Assembly: GCA_947593975.1 (NCBI GenBank)
Contig: CANQDW010000015.1
Coordinates: forward strand, 1-38,188
Length of the DNA stretch: 38,188 nucleotides
Origin: an uncultured Lachnospiraceae bacterium
GTDB lineage: Bacteria; Bacillota; Clostridia; Lachnospirales; Lachnospiraceae
Reading direction: 5' to 3'
The number at the start of each line of letters is the position of its first letter. Position 1 is the first letter of the stretch. Positions 7,579 through 16,126 of the stretch are shown here, piece after piece. The notes under the pieces are model-generated. The model was not told where the DNA came from, ran no database searches, and saw only the letters and a list, made by a program, of their open reading frames with translations. The position numbers and the translations under genes were made by a program.

Positions 7579-8943
7579 ATGGTAAATATTAATGAGGTTA
7601 TAGAAACGAACCAGATGATCGAAAAAGAGAATCTGGATGTAAGAACCATAACGCTTGGAATAAGCCTCTTGGACTGCGCAGATAATAACCTTGAGGAATT
7701 TAATGAAAAAGTATACAACAAGATCACAACAAAAGCGGCAAAGCTCGTTGAAACAGGCAGGCAGATCGAGCGGGAATACGGTATACCTATTGTAAATAAA
7801 AGGATATCGGTGACTCCGATAGCTATAGCGGGAGCTTCGGCGTGCAGGTCTCCCGAGGATTTTGTGACTGTTGCGCATACGCTTGACAGAGCCGCGAAAA
7901 GTACGGGAGTCAATTTTATAGGCGGTTATTCGGCGCTTGTATCGAAGGGTATGACAAAAGCGGACGAGGACCTTATAAGGTCTGTGCCGAAAGCGCTCAG
8001 CACTACCGAAATGGTGTGCAGTTCAGTTAATCTCGGCTCTACCAGGACAGGGCTTGACATGGATGCGATCAGGCTTATGGGAGAAGTGATCAAGCAGACG
8101 GCCGAGGAAACAAAAGACAGGGGCTCCATAGGATGCGCCAAGCTTGTTGTGTTCTGCAATGCGCCTGATGACAACCCATTTATGGCGGGAGCATTTCACG
8201 GCGTAACGGAATGCGACGCGGTCATAAATGTAGGGGTAAGCGGACCGGGCGTTGTAAAGAAGGCGTTAGAAGGAATACACGGGGAAGATTTTGAAGTATT
8301 ATGTGAAACGGTTAAAAAGACGGCGTTTAAAATAACAAGAGTAGGACAGCTTGTGGCAAAGGAAGCGTCGGAGAGGCTTAAGATACCGTTTGGGATCATC
8401 GACTTGTCGCTTGCGCCTACCCCGGCGGTCGGCGACAGTATAGCAGATATATTTGAAGAGATGGGACTTGAGAGAGCGGGAGCCCCGGGAACCACCGCGG
8501 CGCTTGCGCTTCTTAACGATCAGGTGAAAAAAGGCGGCGTAATGGCATCGTCGTATGTCGGCGGTTTAAGCGGCGCATTTATTCCGGTAAGCGAAGATGC
8601 GGGAATGATACGCGCGGTAAATGACGGCGCACTTACGATCGAGAAACTTGAGGCAATGACATGCGTTTGTTCCGTAGGGCTTGATATGATCGCGGTTCCG
8701 GGAGATACAAAAGCGGCTTCGATTTCAGGGATTATCGCCGATGAAATGGCAATAGGAATGGTGAACCAGAAGACGACCGCGGTGCGCATTATACCTGTGA
8801 TCGGAAAAAACGTAGGCGACGTTGTGGAATTCGGCGGACTTTTGGGATATGCGCCGGTTATGCCGGTAAACAGGTTTTCATGCGATGATTTTATAAACAG
8901 GAAGGGAAGGATTCCGGCACCTATACATAGTTTTAAAAATTGA
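7579..8943 (+). CDS. PFL family protein, UPF0210 (DUF711)
   Basis: This 454-residue protein is full length for UPF0210, a family related in fold to pyruvate formate-lyase-like and anaerobic ribonucleotide reductase barrels but lacking demonstrated chemistry. It opens with a helical region ([21 protein letters not shown]). It carries the family stretches [17 protein letters not shown] and [19 protein letters not shown], then a glycine-rich region [14 protein letters not shown]. The last third contains [20 protein letters not shown] and ends with the conserved [13 protein letters not shown] see no typical glycyl-radical motif, so a radical mechanism should not be assumed. It is tightly linked to the ACT gene just upstream. 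Function unknown. Confidence 0.92.
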   Translation: MVNINEVIETNQMIEKENLDVRTITLGISLLDCADNNLEEFNEKVYNKITTKAAKLVETGRQIEREYGIPIVNKRISVTPIAIAGASACRSPEDFVTVAHTLDRAAKSTGVNFIGGYSALVSKGMTKADEDLIRSVPKALSTTEMVCSSVNLGSTRTGLDMDAIRLMGEVIKQTAEETKDRGSIGCAKLVVFCNAPDDNPFMAGAFHGVTECDAVINVGVSGPGVVKKALEGIHGEDFEVLCETVKKTAFKITRVGQLVAKEASERLKIPFGIIDLSLAPTPAVGDSIADIFEEMGLERAGAPGTTAALALLNDQVKKGGVMASSYVGGLSGAFIPVSEDAGMIRAVNDGALTIEKLEAMTCVCSVGLDMIAVPGDTKAASISGIIADEMAIGMVNQKTTAVRIIPVIGKNVGDVVEFGGLLGYAPVMPVNRFSCDDFINRKGRIPAPIHSFKN

Positions 8944-8982
8944 CAGGCGGTTATAAAACTTATATTTTAAGGAGACTTTAAT

Positions 8983-10428
8983 ATGGTGCTTGATTATTTC
9001 AGACAGATAAGCAGCGTGCCGAGAGGTTCGGGTTATAATGAGAAAATAAGTGATTTTTTGGTGGAGTTTGCAAAGAAGCGTAATCTCAGGTATATAAAGG
9101 ATGATGCGCTTAACGTAGTGATATATAAAGACGGAAAGGGCTGCGGGGACTGCCCGCCGCTTATATTCCAAGGACATATGGATATGGTATGCGAGAAAGT
9201 AAATGAAAGCGCACACGATTTTTTTAGCGACGGCATACAGATCATTGAAAAAGACGGATACCTGACTGCCGACGGCACAACGCTTGGCGCGGATGACGGG
9301 ATCGCGCTTGCATATATGCTTGCGCTGTTAGATGAGGATATGCCTGTACATCCGCCTTATGAAATGGTCTTTACCACGGATGAGGAAACGGGTATGAACG
9401 GAGCTCTGGCTTTTGATGCTTCGCACCTTGCGGGAAGGCATATGATAAATCTGGATTCGGAAGAAGAAGGGATATTTACATGCGCGTGCGCAGGCGGGAT
9501 GACGGGAAAGATCACTCTTCCCATAGAAAGAAAAGAGACTTATGGAATAAGGATAGACGTATGCGTAAAAAACCTTCTCGGAGGCCATTCGGGAACGGAT
9601 ATAGATAAGAACAGGTCTAATGCGGTCCTCCTTTTAGGAAGGCTTTTATATGATATAAAAGAAGAAGGCGTATATCTGATAGATATACACGGAGGGAACA
9701 AAGACAATGTAATACCGAACGAAGCATATATGAGCATTGCGGCAGATAAAAAGAAAGAGAATATAATAACGGATGCTTTGAAGAAAAAAGCCGCATCTCT
9801 TTCGAAAGAGATTATATCTTCGGAACCCGCGGTGACATTTGAGATAAAGAGCGGTACAAAAAGCGCGGAGCGCGCGTACAAAGCCGTAAGCGGGGAATCT
9901 TTTGATAAGATAATATCGCTTCTTATGGTTCTTCCGTGCGGGGTGCATGTGATGAGCAGCGATATAGCCGGTATGCCGGAGAGTTCGTCCAATGTCGGGA
10001 TATGTAAGATGACGGATGATAAGCTTCATATATCCGTATCAATGAGGAGCCAAAAGGAAAGCTATATACATTATATAAGCGATAAACTTTCGGTAATTGC
10101 GGGACTGTCGGGCGCAGATTATACTTCCGGGGAAGCCTATCCCGGCTGGGATATTAAGAGATATTCGCCGTTTCGCGATATGCTGGGCGCCGTATATGAA
10201 GATATTACAGGCAGAAAACCCGAAGTGTGTTCGGTTCATGCAGGGCTTGAAGGAGGAGTGTTTACAGAAAAGGTTCCGGGTATCGACATCGTATCCGTAG
10301 GGCCTGACATACATGATATACACACGGTAAATGAAAGGCTTGATATCGGTTCCGCATACAGGGTATATGAGTTTTTGAAAGGAGCCGCGGCTGAATTTGT
10401 GAAAATGAACGAGGAGGAAAGAAATTGA
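8983..10428 (+). CDS. pepD: Aminoacyl-histidine dipeptidase (M20/PepD family)
   Basis: PepD is a cytosolic zinc aminopeptidase that cleaves dipeptides such as Xaa-His in amino-acid salvage. The 481-residue length fits. Metal ligands are visible in order: QGHMDMV, GADDGIALAYML and FTTDEETGMNGA with the catalytic glutamate pair, then INLDSEEEG. Near the C-terminus HAGLEGGVF and SVGPDIHDIHTVNE supply the last histidines. An inserted dimerisation domain sits between. AAGGAG precedes the ATG by about 9 bases. The stop overlaps the start of the Nudix gene by four bases, indicating coupled translation. Confidence 0.95.
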   Translation: MVLDYFRQISSVPRGSGYNEKISDFLVEFAKKRNLRYIKDDALNVVIYKDGKGCGDCPPLIFQGHMDMVCEKVNESAHDFFSDGIQIIEKDGYLTADGTTLGADDGIALAYMLALLDEDMPVHPPYEMVFTTDEETGMNGALAFDASHLAGRHMINLDSEEEGIFTCACAGGMTGKITLPIERKETYGIRIDVCVKNLLGGHSGTDIDKNRSNAVLLLGRLLYDIKEEGVYLIDIHGGNKDNVIPNEAYMSIAADKKKENIITDALKKKAASLSKEIISSEPAVTFEIKSGTKSAERAYKAVSGESFDKIISLLMVLPCGVHVMSSDIAGMPESSSNVGICKMTDDKLHISVSMRSQKESYIHYISDKLSVIAGLSGADYTSGEAYPGWDIKRYSPFRDMLGAVYEDITGRKPEVCSVHAGLEGGVFTEKVPGIDIVSVGPDIHDIHTVNERLDIGSAYRVYEFLKGAAAEFVKMNEEERN

Positions 10429-10964
10429 GCGATGAATATAAAAAGCTTGGCCATAAGCTTGTATACAGAGGCCATATAGTAGATTTTTATGAAGATAAGC
10501 TGAAACTTGCAAACGATAATATAGTGGATTGGGATTATATACAGCATAATGGCGCTGCGGCAGTCGTCCCATATGATAAAGATAATAAGATCATAATGGT
10601 AAGACAGTACAGGATAGGTACGGATAAATCTATCCTTGAGATTCCGGCAGGCGGTATCAATAAAGGCGAAGATGCATATACGGCAGCAGTGCGCGAGCTT
10701 ACCGAGGAGACCGGATATAAGGCGAAAGAAGTAAAGCATCTGATAGACGTACATTCAGCGCCGGCCTACACTTCTGAATGCGTATACATATATTATGCGA
10801 AGGACCTTTACGTATCGGAGAAAAATCCTGATGATGACGAGATCATAGATGTTGAAAGATATGATATTGACGAACTTATTGACATGATAATGAGGGGAGA
10901 TATAACGGACGGCAAAACGATCGCCGGAATATTTGCGTTTAAGAGGGTTCTACAATCAGAATAA
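10425..10964 (+). CDS. Nudix hydrolase, ADP-ribose pyrophosphatase type
   Basis: This 179-residue protein carries a complete Nudix box: GGINKGE, then about seven residues, then RELTEETGY. The preceding IPAGG is typical of ADP-ribose pyrophosphatases, which cut ADP-ribose to AMP and ribose-5-phosphate. The start is TTG at 10425, not ATG: GAGGAGG stands 7 bases ahead of it. The nearest ATG (10432) is out of frame. The TTGA overlap with the pepD stop couples the two genes. The N-terminal strand pattern (VYRGHIVDFYEDKLKL) matches ADP-ribose pyrophosphatases. Exact substrate inferred from family only. Confidence 0.92.
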   Translation: MSDEYKKLGHKLVYRGHIVDFYEDKLKLANDNIVDWDYIQHNGAAAVVPYDKDNKIIMVRQYRIGTDKSILEIPAGGINKGEDAYTAAVRELTEETGYKAKEVKHLIDVHSAPAYTSECVYIYYAKDLYVSEKNPDDDEIIDVERYDIDELIDMIMRGDITDGKTIAGIFAFKRVLQSE

Positions 10965-10996
10965 CTGCATATCCTTAAAAAAAGGGGATGAGTTAT

Positions 10997-11533
10997 GTGG
11001 TTCTTTGGAAAAAATATTCTGTGCTGTTTGTTATATGCGCTTTCTTCGGGGTACTTGCCGGGAGCTTGTTTAAGAGCTCCTATTTTGATGCCTTAAAGGA
11101 AGTTGTGGATAACTTTTCCGATTATGTGATAAACAGATTTTTGTATGTCGGAAATGCGGAAAAGATTGTCCTTTTAATAAAGATCGCGGTTAAAAGGATG
11201 GGTCCGTTTATACTGATGTGGCTTCTTTCGCTTACAATAGCAAGGATACCGTATATAATATGGCTGTGTGTTAAAAACGGTTTCTGTATGGGATTCTTTT
11301 CATGTTTTATGGCAATGGCATACGGGGTAAATGCCTGCAGGTATATTCCGATGTGGTATTTCCCGCAGATAATAATATATGCGTTTGTATATGGCTTCTG
11401 TATTATATACATAACAAAAAACCTGCAAAAGAAAAGGAAGTCTGTAATATTGTCCATGACCCTTCTCATGTTTGCAGGATGTTTTGCCGAAGCTTATATC
11501 AATCCGGTATGTTTGTCGTACGTATTTTCGTAA
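10997..11533 (+). CDS. spoIIM: Stage II sporulation protein M-like membrane protein
   Basis: This protein of about 178 residues has four or more membrane segments: one at the N-terminus (SVLFVICAFFGVLAGSLF), then near MGPFILMWLLSLTIARI, around the NGFCMGFFSCFMAMAYG region, and two more before the end. The arrangement and the central F-x-x-G-F region match SpoIIM/DUF95. In spore formers SpoIIM recruits SpoIID and SpoIIP for septal peptidoglycan thinning during engulfment. The GTG at 10997 is preferred because AGGGG lies 9 bases ahead. An ATG at 10988 in the same frame directly abuts the same GGGG, too close to work well. Its stop is one base from the stop of the opposing DAHP synthase gene. 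The identification is by topology and local similarity, so moderately sure. Confidence 0.75.
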   Translation: MVLWKKYSVLFVICAFFGVLAGSLFKSSYFDALKEVVDNFSDYVINRFLYVGNAEKIVLLIKIAVKRMGPFILMWLLSLTIARIPYIIWLCVKNGFCMGFFSCFMAMAYGVNACRYIPMWYFPQIIIYAFVYGFCIIYITKNLQKKRKSVILSMTLLMFAGCFAEAYINPVCLSYVFS

Positions 11534-11534
11534 A

Positions 11535-12563
11535 TTACAGTTTGTCCGCCATGTTTTTAAGCAGGGCTTCGGTAGTATCCCAGCCTATACACGGGTCGGT
11601 AATGGACTGTCCGTATATGTGCTGCCCGATATTGTGCCTTCCCTCGACAAGGTAACTTTCTACCATCACGCCTTTAAGCAGTTTCTTTATGTCAGGGGAG
11701 ATACGCCTGTTGTGGAGAACGTCTTCCACGATACGGGGCTGTTCTGAATATACTTTGTTGGAGTTGGAATGGTTCGTATCTATAATGACCGCCGGATTAA
11801 GAAGGTCGTATTCTTCATACAGCTTTGACAGGCGCATTATATCTTCGTAATGATAGTTTGGTATACTCTGACCGTGCTTGTTCACGGCGCCGCGGAGTAT
11901 CGTATGCGCAAGCGGATTGCCGTCGGTCTTTACTTCATATCCCCTGTAAAGGAAAGTGTGCGAAGCCTGTCCGGCTTTGCATGAATTGAGCATAACGGAA
12001 AAGTCGCCGCTTGTAGGGTTCTTCATTCCGCACGGGATGTCAAATCCGCTTATTACTATACGGTGCTGCTGGTCCTCTACGGAACGCGCGCCTACGGCGA
12101 CATATGAAAGTATATCGCTTACATACGGCCAGTTTTCCGGATAAAGCATCTCGTCGGCAGAGAAAAGATGCGATTCGGAGATCGCGCGAAGATGCATCTT
12201 TCTCATAGCGATTATTCCTTCGCCGATATCAGGCTTTTTCTCGGGGTCGGGCTGGTGTACCATGCCTTTATAACCTTCGCCGGTAGTCCTTGGCTTATTG
12301 GTATATATCCTTGGGATTATAAGTATCTTATCTTTTATTTCTTCCTGGACTTTTGCGAGCCTGCTTATATATTCGCATACGGAATCTTCGTTATCTGCGG
12401 AACATGGTCCTATGATCGCAAGAAATTTATCGGATTCGCTGCAGAGGATCTTTCTTATTTCCTCGTCGCGCGCCTTTTTAAGTTCTGTATGTTCTTTGGT
12501 CAAAGGGTATTTATCCTTTAATTCTTCGGGAGATATTATTTTTTTTGAATAGTGCATACCCAT
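11535..12563 (-). CDS. aroF: 3-deoxy-7-phosphoheptulonate synthase (DAHP synthase, class I)
   Basis: This enzyme condenses phosphoenolpyruvate and erythrose-4-phosphate in the first step of aromatic amino-acid synthesis. The 342-residue product matches the AroF/G/H type. Motifs include AIIGPCSADN, IIPRIYTNKPRTTGEGYKG, VGARSVEDQQHR, SGFDIPCGMKNPTSG and IDTNHSNSNK. It ends normally (GWDTTEALL). Which E. coli isozyme it resembles in feedback control cannot be judged, so the symbol is generic. The ATG follows AAGGA by 8 bases. It is divergent from the ABC operon at 12719 and convergent with spoIIM, without a visible hairpin at the shared end. No other aromatic pathway gene is in the window. Confidence 0.95.
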   Translation of the reverse strand: MGMHYSKKIISPEELKDKYPLTKEHTELKKARDEEIRKILCSESDKFLAIIGPCSADNEDSVCEYISRLAKVQEEIKDKILIIPRIYTNKPRTTGEGYKGMVHQPDPEKKPDIGEGIIAMRKMHLRAISESHLFSADEMLYPENWPYVSDILSYVAVGARSVEDQQHRIVISGFDIPCGMKNPTSGDFSVMLNSCKAGQASHTFLYRGYEVKTDGNPLAHTILRGAVNKHGQSIPNYHYEDIMRLSKLYEEYDLLNPAVIIDTNHSNSNKVYSEQPRIVEDVLHNRRISPDIKKLLKGVMVESYLVEGRHNIGQHIYGQSITDPCIGWDTTEALLKNMADKL

Positions 12564-12607
12564 AATGGTTATCCTTCTTTCAATAAATGGTATTTTGTTA
12601 CAGAGAC

Positions 12608-12636
12608 ATTCTACACGTTTTGTTATTTTAAGTCAA
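12608..12636 (-). promoter_or_regulatory. Promoter of the DAHP synthase gene
   Basis: On the minus strand TTGACT (12636-12631), a 17 bp spacer and TAGAAT (12613-12608) form a strong promoter about 45 bases before the ATG. No leader peptide or T-box-like structure fits in the remaining short leader. Confidence 0.7.
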
Positions 12637-12660
12637 TGTGTTCACACAATTTTGACAATA

Positions 12661-12688
12661 TTGTTATAAAATACATCTAGCTTAAAAT
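12661..12688 (+). promoter_or_regulatory. Weak promoter candidate of the Gld-like ABC operon
   Basis: TTGTTA (12661-12666), 16 bp and TAAAAT (12683-12688) lie just before the TTG start at 12719. A better TTGACA at 12652 has no suitable -10 at normal distance. The divergent DAHP synthase promoter lies 25 bases to the left. Confidence 0.35.
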
Positions 12689-12718
12689 TATGTAATCTTA
12701 GTTAGGAGGAGAATTAGT

Positions 12719-13756
12719 TTGATTGAAGTAAGAAATCTGGTAAAGGATTATTATGGAAATATAGCGGTCAATGACATTTCCTTTACCGTAAATGCGGGAG
12801 AGATCGTTGGTTTCCTCGGACCGAACGGAGCGGGCAAATCAACTACAATGAATATAATCACGGGTTATATTTCATCTACCTCCGGTCAGGCAATAGTAAA
12901 CGGCTATGATATCTTTGAAGAGCCTGAGAAGGCAAAGAAGAGTATAGGATATCTGCCTGAGCAGCCGCCTATATATCCGGATATGAAAGTACGGGAATAT
13001 CTGATGTTTGTTGCCGAACTTAAGAAGGTAAATAAAAAGGAAAGGCATCAGATGATAGAAGACATTATGAACCTTACGAGGATAAACGATGTCTCTGAAA
13101 GGCTTATAAAATACCTTTCGAAAGGATATAAACAGAGGGTCGGGCTTGCTTCCGCCATTGTCGGTTATCCCGAAATACTTATTTTGGATGAGCCTACGGT
13201 CGGACTTGACCCGAACCAGATCATAGAGATAAGAGAGCTTATAAAGAGCCTAAGCAAGAAGCATACGATACTTTTAAGCTCGCATATCATGCAGGAGGTA
13301 AGCGCCGTATGCGATAAGATCATCATTATCAATAAAGGAAAGCTTATAGCATATGACACGCCCGCCAATATCGCAAAGATGCTTGAGGAATCAAGGGAAC
13401 TGCTTCTTACCGTTAAAGGATACGAAACAACTGTTAAGTATGTTGTTGATTCAATAGAAGGAATAAGAGAGGTAAAATATAACAATTCGGCGCTTCCGGA
13501 CTGTATTGACGTAAGTATCAAGATGGAAGAAAATGCAGATATAAGAGAGCAGCTGTTTTATGCAATGTCAAAGGCTAACTGCCCTATTATTGAAATGAAG
13601 CTTCATCAGATGACGTTAGAGGAGATATTCCTTGCCCTTACACACGATAATGTACAATATAAAAATACGGAGGCAGAGGAAGTTTCCGAACCGGAGCAGG
13701 AAGCTGCGGAAGAAATTTCCGAACCGGAGTATGGATCTAAGGAGGATGAAGAATAA
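12719..13756 (+). CDS. ABC transporter ATP-binding protein, Gld-like export complex
   Basis: This 345-residue ATPase has Walker A GPNGAGKST (residues 34-42), Q-loop YLPEQPPIYPDM, signature LSKGYKQR and Walker B EILILDEPTVGLDP, followed by the H-loop LSSHIMQE. It is the energy unit for the permease directly downstream. The start is TTG at 12719, with AGGAGGAG 7 bases ahead. The last 30 residues form an acidic tail with an imperfect doubled SEPE segment, unusual for this family and probably a flexible end. The gene overlaps the next ATG by one base. Together with the three following genes it resembles the GldA/GldF/GldG set of Bacteroidetes, found also as an uncharacterised exporter in Firmicutes. 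Substrate unknown. Confidence 0.93.
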   Translation: MIEVRNLVKDYYGNIAVNDISFTVNAGEIVGFLGPNGAGKSTTMNIITGYISSTSGQAIVNGYDIFEEPEKAKKSIGYLPEQPPIYPDMKVREYLMFVAELKKVNKKERHQMIEDIMNLTRINDVSERLIKYLSKGYKQRVGLASAIVGYPEILILDEPTVGLDPNQIIEIRELIKSLSKKHTILLSSHIMQEVSAVCDKIIIINKGKLIAYDTPANIAKMLEESRELLLTVKGYETTVKYVVDSIEGIREVKYNNSALPDCIDVSIKMEENADIREQLFYAMSKANCPIIEMKLHQMTLEEIFLALTHDNVQYKNTEAEEVSEPEQEAAEEISEPEYGSKEDEE

Positions 13757-14619
13757 TGGGTGCAGTATATAAAAAGGAATTAAAATCATATTTTACTTCA
13801 ATGATAGGCTGCGTGTTTTTAGCTATCATGCTTATAATCATCAGCATATACTTTTTTGTTGTAAATATGCTTAATATGTATGCGGAGCTGTCCACTACGC
13901 TCAGCGCGATCACGTTTGTTATCGTGCTTATCATGCCTATAATCACGATGAGGACATTGGCAGAGGAGAACAGGCAGAAAACGGACCAGCTTCTTTTTAC
14001 GGCTCCGGTATCGGTAGTTAAGATCATAGTCGGCAAATATCTTGCGCTTATTACATTGTACGGGATAGGAATGGCGGTCATATGTACTTACCCGCTTATC
14101 ATGAATATGTATGGCGATGCGCAGATTGCGCAGTCATACAGCAGTATCCTGGGATTCTTTTTAATGGGCGCGGCTTATCTTGCAATAGGGCTTTTTATAT
14201 CATCGCTTACCGAAAGCCAGGTTATAGCCGGGGTAATATCTTTTATAGTAATGATATTTACGTATCTTATGACAAATATCGCAAGCCTCCTTCCTACGGG
14301 GCACGTATCGCAGGTGGTATGCCTGGCGGTCATATTTGTGATCATTGCAGTTATCGCATATATGATGATGCATAATGTTATTGTTACCGCGGCGATATTT
14401 GTCTGCGGAGAAGCATTTGTCGCAATCATGTATTTTGTTCGTCCTTCATTTTATGACGGCCTTATAGTTAATATACTCAGCTGGTTTTCAGTGGTTGACA
14501 GATACCGTTCGTTCTCTCTTGGGATAATGGACGTATCGGCAATGGTATATTATCTGAGCATTATATTCATTTTCATCTTCTTTACGGTAATGCGTATTAA
14601 GAAGAAGAGATGGAGTTAA
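13756..14619 (+). CDS. ABC-2 type permease, GldF-like
   Basis: This 287-residue integral membrane protein has about six hydrophobic segments. It opens MGAVYKKELKSYFTSMIGCVF, the elbow helix typical of ABC-2 permeases, followed by the motif TMRTLAEENRQKTDQLLFTAPVS shared with GldF and NosY relatives. The ATG overlaps the ATPase stop by one base, with GGAGG 10 bases ahead, so the two are made together. It would form the transmembrane channel or anchor for the complex with the GldG-like protein encoded next. Cargo cannot be read from sequence. Confidence 0.9.
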   Translation: MGAVYKKELKSYFTSMIGCVFLAIMLIIISIYFFVVNMLNMYAELSTTLSAITFVIVLIMPIITMRTLAEENRQKTDQLLFTAPVSVVKIIVGKYLALITLYGIGMAVICTYPLIMNMYGDAQIAQSYSSILGFFLMGAAYLAIGLFISSLTESQVIAGVISFIVMIFTYLMTNIASLLPTGHVSQVVCLAVIFVIIAVIAYMMMHNVIVTAAIFVCGEAFVAIMYFVRPSFYDGLIVNILSWFSVVDRYRSFSLGIMDVSAMVYYLSIIFIFIFFTVMRIKKKRWS

Positions 14620-14647
14620 TTAAATAGTCTGAAAGGAGATATAAGAA

Positions 14648-16126
14648 TTGAGTACGGAAAATAAGACAATGCGCAGGAAGGCCGGTTCCTTCTCAAGCAG
14701 AAATTTTAAAACAGGAATGTATAGTTCGATCGTTCTTGCATTTGTAGTTGCGATAGTTATTTTGATCAATCTTTTTGTCAGCCAGCTTGATATAAAGGTT
14801 GACCTTACGGATAATGATATATATACGCTTACCGATGATACGGATTCATATCTTAAAGGGCTTTCTGCCGATATAACGATATATTATATCGTACAGGAAG
14901 GCTCTGAATATGAAGTATTAAAGAATGTTATTGACGAGTACGGAAGATATCCGAATATAAAAGTGCAGTGGAAAGACCCGGAGCTTTATCCGCAGTTTGC
15001 CTCGCAGTATACGGATTCTGAACTTACCGAGACCGGAAATGACGTTATTGTTGTAAATAATGATACGGGAAGCAGCCGCTTTATACCGTTTGATGATATG
15101 TATATTACTGATTATACAATGGATTATTCGACATATTCGCAGAATTATTCATATACGCTTGACGCGGAGGGACAGATTACGTCCGCGATACAGTTTGTAA
15201 CAGAGGAAAGCCATACAAAGATGTATGTGGTATCGGCGCATGAAGAAGTTGAACTCGGAAACGGGATAAAAGAGCTTATAGAAAAAGCCAATATACAGGT
15301 AGAAACGTTAGACGTGTTATCTGCTACGGAAGTTCCAAAGGACTGCAACATATTATTTATCAACAGCCCCGCGTCAGATATTTCGGAATCGGAACTTAAC
15401 ATGTATAAGACATACCTTGAAAATGGCGGCGCTGCAATATTTACGGCAGGTTATTCGGCTGAGAGCATGCCAAACTACGACAGCCTTTTGGCATATTACG
15501 GCGTTGAGGCTACCGGAGGGGTTGTACTTGAGACGGAAGGTAATTATCTGCAGAATTATCCTACTTATCTTGTAGATCCTTTTGCATCCGTAACGGACGA
15601 CATCTCTTCTGAATTTACGGTTCAGGACTATGTTATAGTACCTATCGCGCAGGGCCTGAAGCTGCAGGATAAGGAGGATATGAGAAGTACTATTACCGTA
15701 TCCGAGATCGTAAAAACTTCTGAGGAATCGTATGCAAAAACCAATCCCGATGAGAAATCGGAAGAAGAAACGCTGGCAAAAACCGAAAACGATATAGAGG
15801 GACCTTTTGATACGGTAATACAGGCAGTGGATACTTATAAGGATAAAACTTCAAAAGTAGCGATATTTGCAAGTCCTTATATGTTTGCAGACGACTGGAT
15901 CGGTTATTATTCATGCAAGAATTCAGATCTGCTTTTGGATGCGCTTGACTGGATGAGAGGAGAAGATACCAATTCGATAGCCGTACCGCAGAGAAGCCTT
16001 GATACGGTATATCTTGAAGTTCCGCTTAATGCGGCGTCCATGTGGGCTGTCATTACGATTGCGGTTGTTCCGCTTGCAATTATTGCGGCAGGATTTGTTG
16101 TATGGTATCGCAGGAGGAAACATTAA
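14648..16126 (+). CDS. GldG-like ABC transporter auxiliary protein
   Basis: This 492-residue protein has a membrane helix near residues 26-46 and another near 466-488 (a hydrophobic run ending GFVVWYRRRKH). Between them is a large extracytoplasmic domain. The segment after the first helix (FVSQLDIKVDLTDNDIYTLTDDT) and the NILFINSPASDISESEL region match the GldG/DUF7088 type of auxiliary transport proteins. The start is TTG at 14648, with AAAGGAG about 9 bases ahead. The gene is 28 bases after the permease and overlaps the next start by one base. It probably couples the permease to the DUF4340 protein outside the membrane; this is inference from conserved gene order. Confidence 0.88.
   Translation: MSTENKTMRRKAGSFSSRNFKTGMYSSIVLAFVVAIVILINLFVSQLDIKVDLTDNDIYTLTDDTDSYLKGLSADITIYYIVQEGSEYEVLKNVIDEYGRYPNIKVQWKDPELYPQFASQYTDSELTETGNDVIVVNNDTGSSRFIPFDDMYITDYTMDYSTYSQNYSYTLDAEGQITSAIQFVTEESHTKMYVVSAHEEVELGNGIKELIEKANIQVETLDVLSATEVPKDCNILFINSPASDISESELNMYKTYLENGGAAIFTAGYSAESMPNYDSLLAYYGVEATGGVVLETEGNYLQNYPTYLVDPFASVTDDISSEFTVQDYVIVPIAQGLKLQDKEDMRSTITVSEIVKTSEESYAKTNPDEKSEEETLAKTENDIEGPFDTVIQAVDTYKDKTSKVAIFASPYMFADDWIGYYSCKNSDLLLDALDWMRGEDTNSIAVPQRSLDTVYLEVPLNAASMWAVITIAVVPLAIIAAGFVVWYRRRKH

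Noticed and set aside
12564-12718. Possible T-box or attenuator before the DAHP synthase gene
   Set aside because: The leader after the promoter is only about 40 bases, with no paired arms or specifier-like structure.
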